Source: JAIBBG01 sp040381475 (GTDB taxonomy: Bacteria > Bacteroidota > Bacteroidia > Flavobacteriales_D > Sanyastnellaceae). Taken from it: a stretch of DNA of 64,000 nt. The DNA lies in NCBI GenBank assembly GCA_040381475.1, contig JBEIHH010000001.1:1-64000 (forward strand), written 5' to 3'. Numbering within the stretch: the first letter of the stretch is position 1; each line of letters opens with the position of its first letter. This document shows, piece by piece, positions 1 to 9,089 of this stretch. The notes below the pieces were generated by a model. The model did no database searches, was not told where the DNA came from, and saw only the letters and a list, made by a program, of their open reading frames with translations. Made by a program: the position numbers and the translations under genes.

Positions 1-693
1 AATACCGGTGTTGCATTGAACGCAGAAGTTTCCGGCGGGGTTGGTGCGATCAGTGTTACATGGACAGGGTTCGAAGAAGCAGGTGAAAATATTCTTGTAG
101 CACCGTCGCTTACGACGACCTACACTGTTGAAGTTTTTGATCAATGTGGTAATTCAGCCGGCAATGAAGTTACCGTTGCTGTGACGGATGTAACACCCAA
201 TTTTTTTGCAACATTTATTGACGACTTCACCATTGCATTCACCAATACTTCTGTAAACGCAGATAATGTAATCTGGGAATTCAGTGATGGTCAGATGACA
301 ACAGAGCCAAATCCAACCCACGTATTTTCTTCTGTGGAAAATTGGACGGCAACTTTGATTGCCATTTCGGATGTCAGCTGTCGGAAATCTATTACTCAGG
401 AATATTTCCCTTCCGGAGCGTTGTATGTGCCAAATGCATTTACGCCGGACAATGACGGGTTCAACGACTTTTTCTTTGTCAAAGGACATGACATCAAGAA
501 TTATGAAATCAAAATATTTAACCGTAACGGTGAGATCATATATGAATCAACTGATATGGAAGTGCCGTGGGATGGTAGTGTGCATGCCGGGGAGCATTAT
601 GCTCAGGACGGTGTTTATCATTACATCATCAAAGCAGTTGACAAAAGAGAAAATATTATAGAAAAATCCGGTGCGATTATTATGGTTCGCTGA
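1..693 (+). CDS. T9SS type B sorted surface protein, 5' end outside the window
   Basis: The reading frame is open from the first base, so the N-terminus and signal peptide lie upstream. Visible are about 230 residues. First come Ig/PKD-like beta-rich stretches (GNEVTVAVTD, then a PKD-like block with NVIWEFSDG and PNPTHVFS). The last ~90 residues form the gliding-motility C-terminal domain (CHU_C, T9SS type B), with the motifs YVPNAFTPDNDGFND, IKIFNRNGE, WDG and DGVYHYIIKA. Proteins with this domain are exported by the type IX secretion system and attached to the cell surface or released. The function of the passenger part cannot be told. Two more T9SS-B proteins follow on the same strand. Confidence 0.85.
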   Translation, partial: NTGVALNAEVSGGVGAISVTWTGFEEAGENILVAPSLTTTYTVEVFDQCGNSAGNEVTVAVTDVTPNFFATFIDDFTIAFTNTSVNADNVIWEFSDGQMTTEPNPTHVFSSVENWTATLIAISDVSCRKSITQEYFPSGALYVPNAFTPDNDGFNDFFFVKGHDIKNYEIKIFNRNGEIIYESTDMEVPWDGSVHAGEHYAQDGVYHYIIKAVDKRENIIEKSGAIIMVR

Positions 694-726
694 CAACCGG
701 TTAATCATAGACATTGATAGAAGATT

Positions 727-2604
727 ATGAAGCAAATAAATTATTATTCCTTGAGAAATCTAATTTCACTTTTGGCCTTTTTTCTTTTCAATTGCGGCGT
801 GTTAAACGCACAATTGGCGGTTCAGATCGTTACTCCTGAGGAGGCCGTGCAATATCTGGTTGGGCCAAATCTGGTAGTAAGCAACATAACCTATACGGGT
901 GATCCGCTGCAGTTGGGCTATTACTCTAACGCTACTGGTGATTTTCCTATTGAAAGCGGTATCGTTCTTTCCAGCAATGGTGTTCAGGATTTGGTTTTGA
1001 ACAACCCTCCGGCTGCGCTTCTGAATACGGTTACTGGCGAGCCCGATTTGTTGGATATTGCCAATTCCGTTCCCCCCCTCATAGGTCAAAGTTTTTCAGT
1101 GAGCAGCGTGAATGACGTGTCTATTTTAGAATTTGATTTTGTGGCCTCAGGTCCAGATCTGGCTTTCAACTATGTTTTCGGTTCTGATGAGTATCTCGAG
1201 TGGGTTAATTCCTCCTTCAACGATGTATTTGCATTCTTCATTTCTGGCCCGGGTATTACGGGTCCTTATGCTGCTCCTGCCAGTTTTCCGGATGGCGCTA
1301 TGATGATTTCCGGCGTGCCCAATACCGATCCTTTTTTGCCTATCACAGTTAGTTCAGTGAATGATCAGCTAAATGCGGATTACTATATCGATAACGTAAA
1401 TAACAACGATATCTCCCTTGATGGGTTTACGGTTACCCTCACAGCAACTGCTACACTCGATTGCGGAGAAACATATCACATGAAACTGGCCATTGGCGAT
1501 GGTTCGGATGGAGCACTTGAATCCATAGTAGCATTTCAGGAAGGTAGTTTCAATGTGCAGGGTTCTTTCATTGAGGCTATTGTCGACAACCCACTTGCTC
1601 CGCTTGGAAATACAACACTGGTGGAAGGATGTATAGATGGATCGCTCATTCTTTATCCTCCTGCTTGCGCCGCAGCAACTTTATCTGTTCAGCTTCAATA
1701 TGGTGGCACTGCAGTCAATGGGGTGGATTATGAAACATTACCTACCGAAGTGACTATACAAGGAACGGAATTGGTAATTCCAATTATCCCGATTCTCGAT
1801 TTGCTCAATGATGAGGGCTTCGAGTCTCTTGATATTGAAATGTTCTTCATCAATCTCGAAGGCGAAGAAGATTCTGTATCGACAACTATCAACATCTTTG
1901 ATTATGTTGCTCCGTCGATTGAAATTGGCAATGTATATATCTGTGAAGAGTCTGTGCTGGTCGAAGCAAATGGAGAAGGCGGTCTGGAACCATACACATA
2001 TGCCTGGTCGAATGGCTCAACAGCGGATAACGTAACTTTTGTTGTAGGAGATGCCGGTGACTACAGCCTCAACATGACTGATTTTTGCGGCACTGAATTT
2101 TCAAGCAATTTCACTGTCATTGAGCCAGAACCTTTGGTGGTCATTCCAATCCTCGATAATTGCTTCGGGGTTGAAACCGGTGATTTGGCAAGAGGTGGTG
2201 CGCTACCTTATGAAGTGGTTTACAATGAGGATTCACTCAATCGCAATGAATATTCATTCCTGGCACTTCATCCTGGTGTATACGAAATCTACTTTACGGA
2301 TGAGTGCGGTTCTACGGGCATGTCGACTGTAAGAACGGAAATATGCGAAACTTTGGTACCCACCATTTTCACTCCTAACGGTGACGGTAAAAATGACAGA
2401 TTTGAGATTCGTGGTATTCAAGGATACCGCGGAAGCCGTGTTCAGATCTTCGATAGATGGGGTAAATTGGTACTTGATGATGAAGACTATAAAAATGACT
2501 GGGATGGCAACGGTTTGCCTGATGGTACCTTCTACTACATTTTCACACGCTCAGATGGCAAGGTGAATGCCGCAGGATATTTTCAGAAGGTAAGTTCCAA
2601 GTAA
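727..2604 (+). CDS. Choice-of-anchor L / T9SS type B sorted surface protein
   Basis: A 625-residue secreted protein. It has an N-terminal signal peptide (~1-27, ending VLNAQ) and a choice-of-anchor L-type domain at ~30-290, with EFDFVASGPDLAFNYVFGSDEY and FAFFISGPGI as landmarks. A Calx-beta-like segment follows (GTAVNGVDYETLPTEVTI), then a SprB/PKD-like stretch (PYTYAWSNGS). The C-terminal CHU_C domain starts VPTIFTPNGDGKNDRFEI and carries the T9SS-B sorting signal. Such proteins are surface adhesins or matrix components of Bacteroidota; the ligand is unknown. It starts 33 nt after the preceding gene and ends at a strong terminator. The next gene is a full-length paralogue. Confidence 0.9.
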   Translation: MKQINYYSLRNLISLLAFFLFNCGVLNAQLAVQIVTPEEAVQYLVGPNLVVSNITYTGDPLQLGYYSNATGDFPIESGIVLSSNGVQDLVLNNPPAALLNTVTGEPDLLDIANSVPPLIGQSFSVSSVNDVSILEFDFVASGPDLAFNYVFGSDEYLEWVNSSFNDVFAFFISGPGITGPYAAPASFPDGAMMISGVPNTDPFLPITVSSVNDQLNADYYIDNVNNNDISLDGFTVTLTATATLDCGETYHMKLAIGDGSDGALESIVAFQEGSFNVQGSFIEAIVDNPLAPLGNTTLVEGCIDGSLILYPPACAAATLSVQLQYGGTAVNGVDYETLPTEVTIQGTELVIPIIPILDLLNDEGFESLDIEMFFINLEGEEDSVSTTINIFDYVAPSIEIGNVYICEESVLVEANGEGGLEPYTYAWSNGSTADNVTFVVGDAGDYSLNMTDFCGTEFSSNFTVIEPEPLVVIPILDNCFGVETGDLARGGALPYEVVYNEDSLNRNEYSFLALHPGVYEIYFTDECGSTGMSTVRTEICETLVPTIFTPNGDGKNDRFEIRGIQGYRGSRVQIFDRWGKLVLDDEDYKNDWDGNGLPDGTFYYIFTRSDGKVNAAGYFQKVSSK

Positions 2605-2623
2605 GGGATTTTTCAATATTTAT

Positions 2624-2658
2624 AACCCGGGGGGAATCGAATTCACCCGGGTTTTTCG
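2624..2658 (+). terminator. Rho-independent terminator
   Basis: A perfect 8-bp stem (AACCCGGG at 2624-2631 with CCCGGGTT at 2646-2653) is followed by TTTCGTTTT. It lies 20 nt after the stop codon of the first choice-of-anchor L gene, so the paralogue downstream probably has its own promoter. Confidence 0.8.
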
Positions 2659-2772
2659 TTTTACAAAAAGGTGCTGAGTTATTAATAGTTGCTGTAGAAA
2701 TGTAAAATAAAAATTTTCGGACAGGCAACTTTTAAGGTCTGATCATAGCCATTGTAATACATCAAAGATATT

Positions 2773-4671
2773 ATGAAAAACATTTTCCTGAAAACACTAT
2801 TGATTTTAGGTTTTTTGCCTAACATGCTGAACGCTCAGCTCGTCGTTGACAATTCTATTACGGTAGAAGATGCCATTGCTGCCTTATTAGGACCTAATGT
2901 TGTGTTTTCCAATGTGACTTTCAGCGGTGCAGCCAATCAGATAGGCTCCTTTAACTCGGCGAATGCCAATGTTGGTATCGAAACCGGTATTATGCTCGCA
3001 ACGGGAGATATTGCCATAGCGCTGGGACCAAACAATGCCGGTGGCAGCACCTTGGGCGGTGGCGCGTTTGGAGCTACTGACGCTGATCTGGACTTGTTAG
3101 ATCCAGATTTCAATCACAACGATGCGGCCGTGTTAGAATTCGACTTTGAAGCAACAGGGCCATCGGTTTCTTTCCGATATGTTTTTGCTTCTGAAGAATA
3201 TCCGGAATACACGGGTGCCAGCGATGGCTGTGGTGATGTGAGCGATGCCTTTGGCTTCTTTTTGTCGGGCCCGGGGATTTCAGGAACATTTACAAATGAT
3301 GCCGTCAATATTGCTTTGATACCGGGTACAAATGAATTTGTATCAATACACAACCTCAATGGTGGTTGTTCAGGCTTGGCTGAACCGGGTGACCCGGCAT
3401 GTAATTATTGCGAATTTTATGTATACAACGGTATTGGGAGTGATGCACCTTATAATACAGAAAACACCTACATACAGTATGATGGAATGACGGTCATATT
3501 GACGGCTAATTACGAAGGACTCGAATGTGGAGAAACGTACCACATCAAATTGGTAATAGCCGATGCATCCGATACGATTCTTGATTCTGGTGTATTTCTG
3601 GAAGCCGGTAGTTTTGAAGTAACGGGCTCATTCATTGAAGCAAATCTGGATGATCCTGATACCGCACCGCTTGGTCCAACTACCCTGATCGAGGGTTGTG
3701 TGAATGGATTTATCACCATACGTCCTCCTTCATGCGCTGCGTCTGAATTGGAGGTTCAGCTGGAATTCTCAGGCACAGCAATCAACGGATTGGATTATGA
3801 AGACATACCAACCACAGTTACAATACAGGGCGAAGATGTTATCCTGCCTATCATCCCCACAACCGATTTGCTTAATGATGAAGGTTTGGAAACCATAATC
3901 ATTGACATGTACTATATCAATTTTGAGGGTGATTTGGATACGGCAAGCACCTCCATCAACCTGTTTGATTATGTGCAGCCTTCAGTGGAAGTAACCGACG
4001 TGTTTATCTGCAATGAATCCGTTGTTGTTTCCCCTGATATTACTGGTGGTATTGCTCCTTATGCATATACATGGTCGAATGGAGGTAATGGTGCCACCAC
4101 AGTTTTCGAAACAGGAGATGCCGGTACCTACAATGTAAACATCACGGATTACTGCGATAATACCTTTAACACAGATTTTGAAGTAATAGAACCTCTGCCA
4201 CTTGAAGTTGTTCCTTTGCTTGACAATTGTTTAGGAGTGCCTACTGGTGATCTTGCCAGAAACGGAGCGCCACCTTATGAGGTTGTTTACTCTGAAGATT
4301 CACTGTCAATTTCGCAATACTCATTTATTGCCGGCTACGTGGGTATCTATACTATAACGTTCACAGATCAGTGTGGTGCTACAGCATCTACAATAGTTAG
4401 AACCGAAATTTGTGAGACTTTGGTTCCAACCATATTCACACCTAACGGTGATGGTAAGAACGACCGTTTCGAAATCAAGGGTATTCAGGGGTATCGTGGA
4501 AGCCGGGTGCAGATTTTCGACAGATGGGGAAAACTGGTGCTGGATGATGAAGATTACAAAAATGACTGGGATGGTAACGGGCTACCGGATGGTACGTTCT
4601 ACTACATTTTCACGCGTTCGGATGGCAAAGTAAACGCTGCCGGGTATGTGCAGAAAGTGAGCACCAAGTAG
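2773..4671 (+). CDS. Choice-of-anchor L / T9SS type B sorted surface protein (paralogue)
   Basis: A 632-residue paralogue of the gene before it, with the same order of parts: signal peptide (~1-21, ending LNAQ), choice-of-anchor L domain (EFDFEATGPSVSFRYVFASEEY), a Calx-beta-like segment (GTAINGLDYEDIPTTVTI), a PKD/SprB-like stretch, and the CHU_C type B sorting domain. Its anchor-L domain has an insert rich in Cys and Gly (GGCSGLAEPGDPACNYCEF) that the upstream copy lacks. The last 85 residues differ from the upstream copy at only 3 positions, although the codons differ widely. Probably a T9SS-exported surface protein; the passenger function is unknown. Confidence 0.9.
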   Translation: MKNIFLKTLLILGFLPNMLNAQLVVDNSITVEDAIAALLGPNVVFSNVTFSGAANQIGSFNSANANVGIETGIMLATGDIAIALGPNNAGGSTLGGGAFGATDADLDLLDPDFNHNDAAVLEFDFEATGPSVSFRYVFASEEYPEYTGASDGCGDVSDAFGFFLSGPGISGTFTNDAVNIALIPGTNEFVSIHNLNGGCSGLAEPGDPACNYCEFYVYNGIGSDAPYNTENTYIQYDGMTVILTANYEGLECGETYHIKLVIADASDTILDSGVFLEAGSFEVTGSFIEANLDDPDTAPLGPTTLIEGCVNGFITIRPPSCAASELEVQLEFSGTAINGLDYEDIPTTVTIQGEDVILPIIPTTDLLNDEGLETIIIDMYYINFEGDLDTASTSINLFDYVQPSVEVTDVFICNESVVVSPDITGGIAPYAYTWSNGGNGATTVFETGDAGTYNVNITDYCDNTFNTDFEVIEPLPLEVVPLLDNCLGVPTGDLARNGAPPYEVVYSEDSLSISQYSFIAGYVGIYTITFTDQCGATASTIVRTEICETLVPTIFTPNGDGKNDRFEIKGIQGYRGSRVQIFDRWGKLVLDDEDYKNDWDGNGLPDGTFYYIFTRSDGKVNAAGYVQKVSTK

Positions 4672-4687
4672 TGGCTTCAAAAGAATG

Positions 4688-4741
4688 TGCTCAGGACTTT
4701 CGTGCTTTCAAAGAAAGAGCGAAGGTCCTGAGCATTTTTTT
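4688..4741 (+). terminator. Terminator overlapping the end of the convergent gene
   Basis: A 15-bp stem with one G-T pair (TGCTCAGGACTTTCG at 4688-4702, CGAAGGTCCTGAGCA at 4720-4734) is followed by seven T. It ends the upstream surface-protein gene. The stop codon of the minus-strand prenyl synthase (4691-4693) lies inside the left arm, so the terminator doubles as coding sequence. Confidence 0.85.
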
Positions 4742-5665
4742 GCGCTCACTTGAAACTTCAAGATTGTCCAGTAAGTTGATTGCATCAGAATGAAGTTGAT
4801 CGACCATGCTGAGCAATGCTTTATCCGCACCGTATTTTCGATAAAGTGTGAGAACCAAGTTTACTTTGAATTCATCTCCTTTGGATTTGTCTTTGAGCGC
4901 TTCCTGCATTAATTGGCGCTCTTCCGATGAAACGTGCTCCAGTGTATGGAGCATAAGAAATGTCTTTTTATTCTCGAGAATATCACCCCCGGTTTGTTTG
5001 CCTGTTTGTGAAGAATCGCCGAAAGCATCAAGATAGTCATCCCACAGTTGAAACGATAACCCGAGGTTGATGGCGATTTCATAAATGCTGTTCTGTATTT
5101 GCTCATTTGCCATCGCAATGCAGGCACCTATCTTCATCGATCCTGCTAGAAGTACAGAAGTTTTAAGACGGATCATCTCCATGTATTCTTTTACGGATAC
5201 ATCCAGACGTTGCTGAAAATCCATGTCCTGCTGTTGCCCTTCGCAAACTTCCAAAGCAGTTTTACTGAAGATTGTGAGAACATCCTGCAATACAGCAGGA
5301 TTCGTTTTCATGAGCAACTGATAGGATAGAATGAGCATTGCATCTCCGCTCAGAATAGCGACGTCCCTGTTCCATTTTTCATGAACAGTCGGCTTACCTC
5401 TTCTGATAGGAGCATTGTCCATGATGTCGTCATGCATCAATGTGAAATTGTGGAATACCTCTATTGCCAATGCCGGATATACGGCATCATCAATTTTATC
5501 GGTAAAAAGATTGGCCGACATCAGACAGAGAACCGGCCTCATCCGCTTACCCCCCAATTCCATGATATAATTCACGGGTTGAAAAATGCTGCCATCACCG
5601 TTTTTTCTGCAGAAGCCATCAACCTTATTCGTGATCAGCTGCTGTAATTCCTCTATAGACTTCAT
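4691..5665 (-). CDS. Polyprenyl (geranylgeranyl-type) diphosphate synthase
   Basis: A 324-residue trans-isoprenyl diphosphate synthase that condenses isopentenyl diphosphate with allylic diphosphates, making precursors for quinones, carotenoids or carrier lipids. Both aspartate-rich motifs are present: DDIMD at residues 79-83 and DDYLD at 209-213. The substrate motif GGKRMRP is at 38-44. Chain length cannot be fixed from sequence; the length and motifs fit the GGPP/FPP group. The frame stays open further upstream, but the ATG at 5665 (MKSIEELQQL) is preferred because the extra 29 codons overlap rfbA. It follows rfbA by 10 nt, so the two are probably cotranscribed. Confidence 0.88.
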   Translation of the reverse strand: MKSIEELQQLITNKVDGFCRKNGDGSIFQPVNYIMELGGKRMRPVLCLMSANLFTDKIDDAVYPALAIEVFHNFTLMHDDIMDNAPIRRGKPTVHEKWNRDVAILSGDAMLILSYQLLMKTNPAVLQDVLTIFSKTALEVCEGQQQDMDFQQRLDVSVKEYMEMIRLKTSVLLAGSMKIGACIAMANEQIQNSIYEIAINLGLSFQLWDDYLDAFGDSSQTGKQTGGDILENKKTFLMLHTLEHVSSEERQLMQEALKDKSKGDEFKVNLVLTLYRKYGADKALLSMVDQLHSDAINLLDNLEVSSERKKMLRTFALSLKARKS

Positions 5666-5675
5666 ACACTGAGGC

Positions 5676-6545
5676 TCATTTGCCTGTTTTGAGTTGATCA
5701 AGTATGTATTTTCCATACCCGCTATTAACAAGCGGCTTGGCAAGATGTTCAAGTTGTCGGTCGTCTATGAAGTCCATGCGCCAGGCGATTTCTTCTATAC
5801 ATCCAATTTTGAGACCCTGCCTTTCTTCAATTACCTGAACGTACTGGCCGGCCTGCATCAATGAAAGAAATGTACCTGTATCCAGCCATGCAGTGCCCCG
5901 ATCCATCCGTTGTACCTTAAGCTTGCCTTGTCGGAGATATTCTTTGTTTACATCCGTGATCTCATACTCTCCACGAGCACTTGGTTTCAGGTTTTTCGAT
6001 ATTTCCACCACATCATTGTCATAGAAATACAAGCCGGGAACTGCATAATGGCTTTTCGGATTCTTTGGTTTTTCTTCGATGGAAAGCACCCGACCTTGCT
6101 GATCAAACTCAACAACGCCATATCGTTCAGGGTCACTAACATGATAAGCATATACCAGACCCCCATCAATATTTGTATTGTCTCTCAAAATATTTCCGAA
6201 TCCTTTTCCGTAGAAAATATTGTCGCCTAGCACCAAGGCTACTTTGTCCTTTCCAATGAATGATTCACCAAGCACAAATGCCTGAGCAAGTCCATTGGGT
6301 AATTCCTGTATCTGATAGCTAAACGAACATCCAATCTGACTTCCGTCACCGAGAAGCTTCTGGAAGCCGGGCATATCATGCGGTGTAGAAATAATGAGAA
6401 TTTCGCGAATGCCGGCAAGAAGCAATGTCGACAGCGGATAATAAATCATGGGTTTGTCGTAAACCGGCATCAACTGCTTGCTTACAGCAAGTGTTAAAGG
6501 ATATAATCTGGTGCCGCTTCCACCGGCGAGAATGATTCCTTTCAT
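5676..6545 (-). CDS. rfbA: Glucose-1-phosphate thymidylyltransferase
   Basis: A 289-residue RmlA/RfbA enzyme, which makes dTDP-glucose from glucose-1-phosphate and dTTP, the first step to dTDP-L-rhamnose and related sugars for surface polysaccharide. The N-terminus has the nucleotidyltransferase signature GGSGTRLYPLT followed by KQLMPVYDKPMIYYPL. Further family motifs are LVLGDNIFYG, YGVVEF and GTAWLDTGT. Length is normal. The rmlB, rmlC and rmlD genes usually found beside it are absent from this window. It lies between an MMPL exporter (11-nt gap) and the prenyl synthase on the same strand. Confidence 0.95.
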   Translation of the reverse strand: MKGIILAGGSGTRLYPLTLAVSKQLMPVYDKPMIYYPLSTLLLAGIREILIISTPHDMPGFQKLLGDGSQIGCSFSYQIQELPNGLAQAFVLGESFIGKDKVALVLGDNIFYGKGFGNILRDNTNIDGGLVYAYHVSDPERYGVVEFDQQGRVLSIEEKPKNPKSHYAVPGLYFYDNDVVEISKNLKPSARGEYEITDVNKEYLRQGKLKVQRMDRGTAWLDTGTFLSLMQAGQYVQVIEERQGLKIGCIEEIAWRMDFIDDRQLEHLAKPLVNSGYGKYILDQLKTGK

Positions 6546-6556
6546 GAATTCTGTTT

Positions 6557-9031
6557 TTAAGAATTTGCGTTTTGCTCGAGTTCAATTTTTTTGATACTCC
6601 AATCACCGTAATAAAGGTCGTCTTCTTCATCCATGCTCTGGAAGAAATGTTCCTGAAACGATTTGGTAGTAATGCGTCGCTGGAATGAGAGTAACAATGC
6701 TGGCAGAACCAACAAATTGGTTATCATGGCAACCAGCAGGGTTACTGCGGTTAAGATTCCGAGTGCTCTTGTTCCTTCAAACTCAGACGCAGCAAAACAA
6801 CCAAAACCAAAAAGTAAAACGAGCGAAGTATAAACCATGCTTGCACCGGTCTCACGAATAGCAAGCAATGCTGATTCGCGAATCTTCCAGTTGTGGTACT
6901 TTAATTCCTGTCTGTATTTGGCAAGATAGTGTATCGTATTGTCAACTGTAATTCCAAGTGCGATAGAGAATACCAGGATGGTTGAGGGCTTTAAGGGAAT
7001 GCCAGCAAAGCCCATGATTCCTGCAGTCATGATTTGTGGAATAATGTTCGGTATGAATGATATGAAAACCATGCGCGCACTCCAGAACATAGCAGCCATC
7101 ATCAGTGAAATGATGAGTATTCCGAATAAAAGCGAACTGAAAAGATCACCTACCAGATAATTGGTTCCTTCGAGAAATACAACTGACGTGCCGGTCAAGG
7201 TCACTTTGTATTTAGTTGGGTCGAAAATGCTGTCTATCTGCGGCTTGACTTCGGACATGAGTTTGTCCATGTCTTTGGTACCAATGTCTTTGACTTGTGT
7301 TGTGATACGCGTCATGCTTTTGGTACTGTCGAGAAAAGTCTTCTCCGCTGATTTCGATTTTTCAGGATCTGTCTGGATGTATTCTCCAATGAAACTTTGT
7401 TCATCACGGGCCATGAGTGTATAGTACTCCGGATCTCCGCCGTAAAAAGATTGTTTGACAAATTTTCCTGCATCTACGATTGACAGAGACTTTGCGAACG
7501 GATGAATAATCGTATCATTCACTTTGAGCTCATAAGTTGACAGCAACTCCTGAAGTTCTTCAATGCGCTGCAGGTTTTTTTCTTTGGTGATCTGTCCTTT
7601 TTTCTGACCATCAACCAGAATCTCAAAAGGCATCACTCCGTTAAAATTGTCTTCGAACCATTTGAGATCCGTGATCACCCGATCACTGTCTGGTATGTCG
7701 TCTACGATATTTCCTGTTGTTGACATCAATGTGATGCCGTACATGCCGATTCCTGTTATTAGTATGGTAATGGCATAAACCATTTTACGCTTGTACATAA
7801 CCAGCCTGACCAGTCCGTCGAGAATGGACTCAAGCCAAGGAGAATTTAGATGACCAAGGTGCTTTTCTGTTGGAGGAGGTAGAAAACTGTAAACAATTGG
7901 GAAGACAAGCAGTGAAATAAAAAATGCAAGCAGGCAATTCAAACTCGCAATTACACCAAAGTTTTTTAATAAATCACTTGACGTGAAAATGAATGTCGCA
8001 AATCCAACCGCAGTGGTTGCGTTGATCATGAATGCGGCAGCGCCTGCCTTTTGCACCACCCGGGCAAGAGCTCTTGTTTTATTGCGGTATCGCTGATACT
8101 CCTGATGATACTTGGTGACCAGATAAATACAGTTCGGCACTGTTGTTACGATCATCAGCGGAGGTATGAGACCCATCAGCATAGTGATCGGATAATCGAA
8201 CATGGCTATGGAGCCCATTGCGATTACAACAGAAACTACAACCACAGACATAACCACTGAGGTCACCTTGATGCTCCTGAAAAAAATCATCAGCAACATC
8301 ATGCAGATGATTGCGCTGAGTATCGTAAAAAATTTGAGTTCAGCCTTCACCTTAACTGCCATCACTGATCGGATATAGGGCATACCCGAAACGTAAGTTT
8401 TTACACCAGTCTCTTCTGTGAATTTATCGGTCAAGACCAGCATGCGGTCAATAGCATCCCCTCTGTATTCCGAGTTGAACAAATCGGTATTTACAAATAC
8501 CATCATTAGTCCTGCATCAGTTTCCTTGTTGTAAAGCAGCCCCTCATAAAAAGGTAAGTTGTAGAGAACTTCGCGAATGGAATCCAGCTCTGACTGAGTA
8601 GTAGGGTCATGACTTACAAGTTGCCTGAAATCCAGCTTTTTCGCCACCGTATCCTTGACCAGATTATAGCAATTACCGGTCGAAAAAATACTGTCGACCA
8701 TGTTCGACATCTCTCCGTCAACGTCTACCTGTGTGCTGTAAAGATCTTTGACAAGCCTTCTCCATTTGTTGAAATTATCAAGTTCCCAGATACGCGGATC
8801 TCTGTATCCGATGGCCAGTACATTCCCATCTTCACTGAATTGATTGATGAATTTTTGATATTCGACATACGTGCTGTCGCTCTCAGGCAGCACACCTCCG
8901 AATTTATAACTCATCTTGTTGAATTGAGAAAACCAGGCCATCACGGCTGTGATCAACAACAATAACGCACCGAGAGGTATGCGATATCGCAATATGAATG
9001 CTCCTATTTTACCCCACATATAGACATACAA
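6557..9031 (-). CDS. RND/MMPL-family transporter (patched-like exporter)
   Basis: An 824-residue inner-membrane protein of the RND superfamily. It has the duplicated MMPL layout: TM1 near 14-34, a large periplasmic loop to ~230, a cluster of five TMs (~232-385), then TM7 (~412-432), a second loop and a second TM cluster (~630-790). Motifs include ALGITVDNTIHYLAKYRQE, which carries the charged intramembrane residue typical of the family. This family exports lipids, hopanoids or other hydrophobic compounds; the substrate is unknown. The start may be ATG 9031 or the ATG four codons later (MWGKIGAF); neither has a clear ribosome site. The next gene, rfbA, follows by 11 nt. Confidence 0.85.
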   Translation of the reverse strand: MYVYMWGKIGAFILRYRIPLGALLLLITAVMAWFSQFNKMSYKFGGVLPESDSTYVEYQKFINQFSEDGNVLAIGYRDPRIWELDNFNKWRRLVKDLYSTQVDVDGEMSNMVDSIFSTGNCYNLVKDTVAKKLDFRQLVSHDPTTQSELDSIREVLYNLPFYEGLLYNKETDAGLMMVFVNTDLFNSEYRGDAIDRMLVLTDKFTEETGVKTYVSGMPYIRSVMAVKVKAELKFFTILSAIICMMLLMIFFRSIKVTSVVMSVVVVSVVIAMGSIAMFDYPITMLMGLIPPLMIVTTVPNCIYLVTKYHQEYQRYRNKTRALARVVQKAGAAAFMINATTAVGFATFIFTSSDLLKNFGVIASLNCLLAFFISLLVFPIVYSFLPPPTEKHLGHLNSPWLESILDGLVRLVMYKRKMVYAITILITGIGMYGITLMSTTGNIVDDIPDSDRVITDLKWFEDNFNGVMPFEILVDGQKKGQITKEKNLQRIEELQELLSTYELKVNDTIIHPFAKSLSIVDAGKFVKQSFYGGDPEYYTLMARDEQSFIGEYIQTDPEKSKSAEKTFLDSTKSMTRITTQVKDIGTKDMDKLMSEVKPQIDSIFDPTKYKVTLTGTSVVFLEGTNYLVGDLFSSLLFGILIISLMMAAMFWSARMVFISFIPNIIPQIMTAGIMGFAGIPLKPSTILVFSIALGITVDNTIHYLAKYRQELKYHNWKIRESALLAIRETGASMVYTSLVLLFGFGCFAASEFEGTRALGILTAVTLLVAMITNLLVLPALLLSFQRRITTKSFQEHFFQSMDEEDDLYYGDWSIKKIELEQNANS

Positions 9032-9089
9032 AGAAAAGCAAGTATGAGCACTGATTTAGCATTACAATCAATTTTCGCTCAATCCGAAA

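Noticed and set aside
5676..6545. rfbA as the start of a polysaccharide cluster
   Set aside because: No other sugar-nucleotide or glycosyltransferase genes flank it; neighbours are a transporter and a prenyl synthase.
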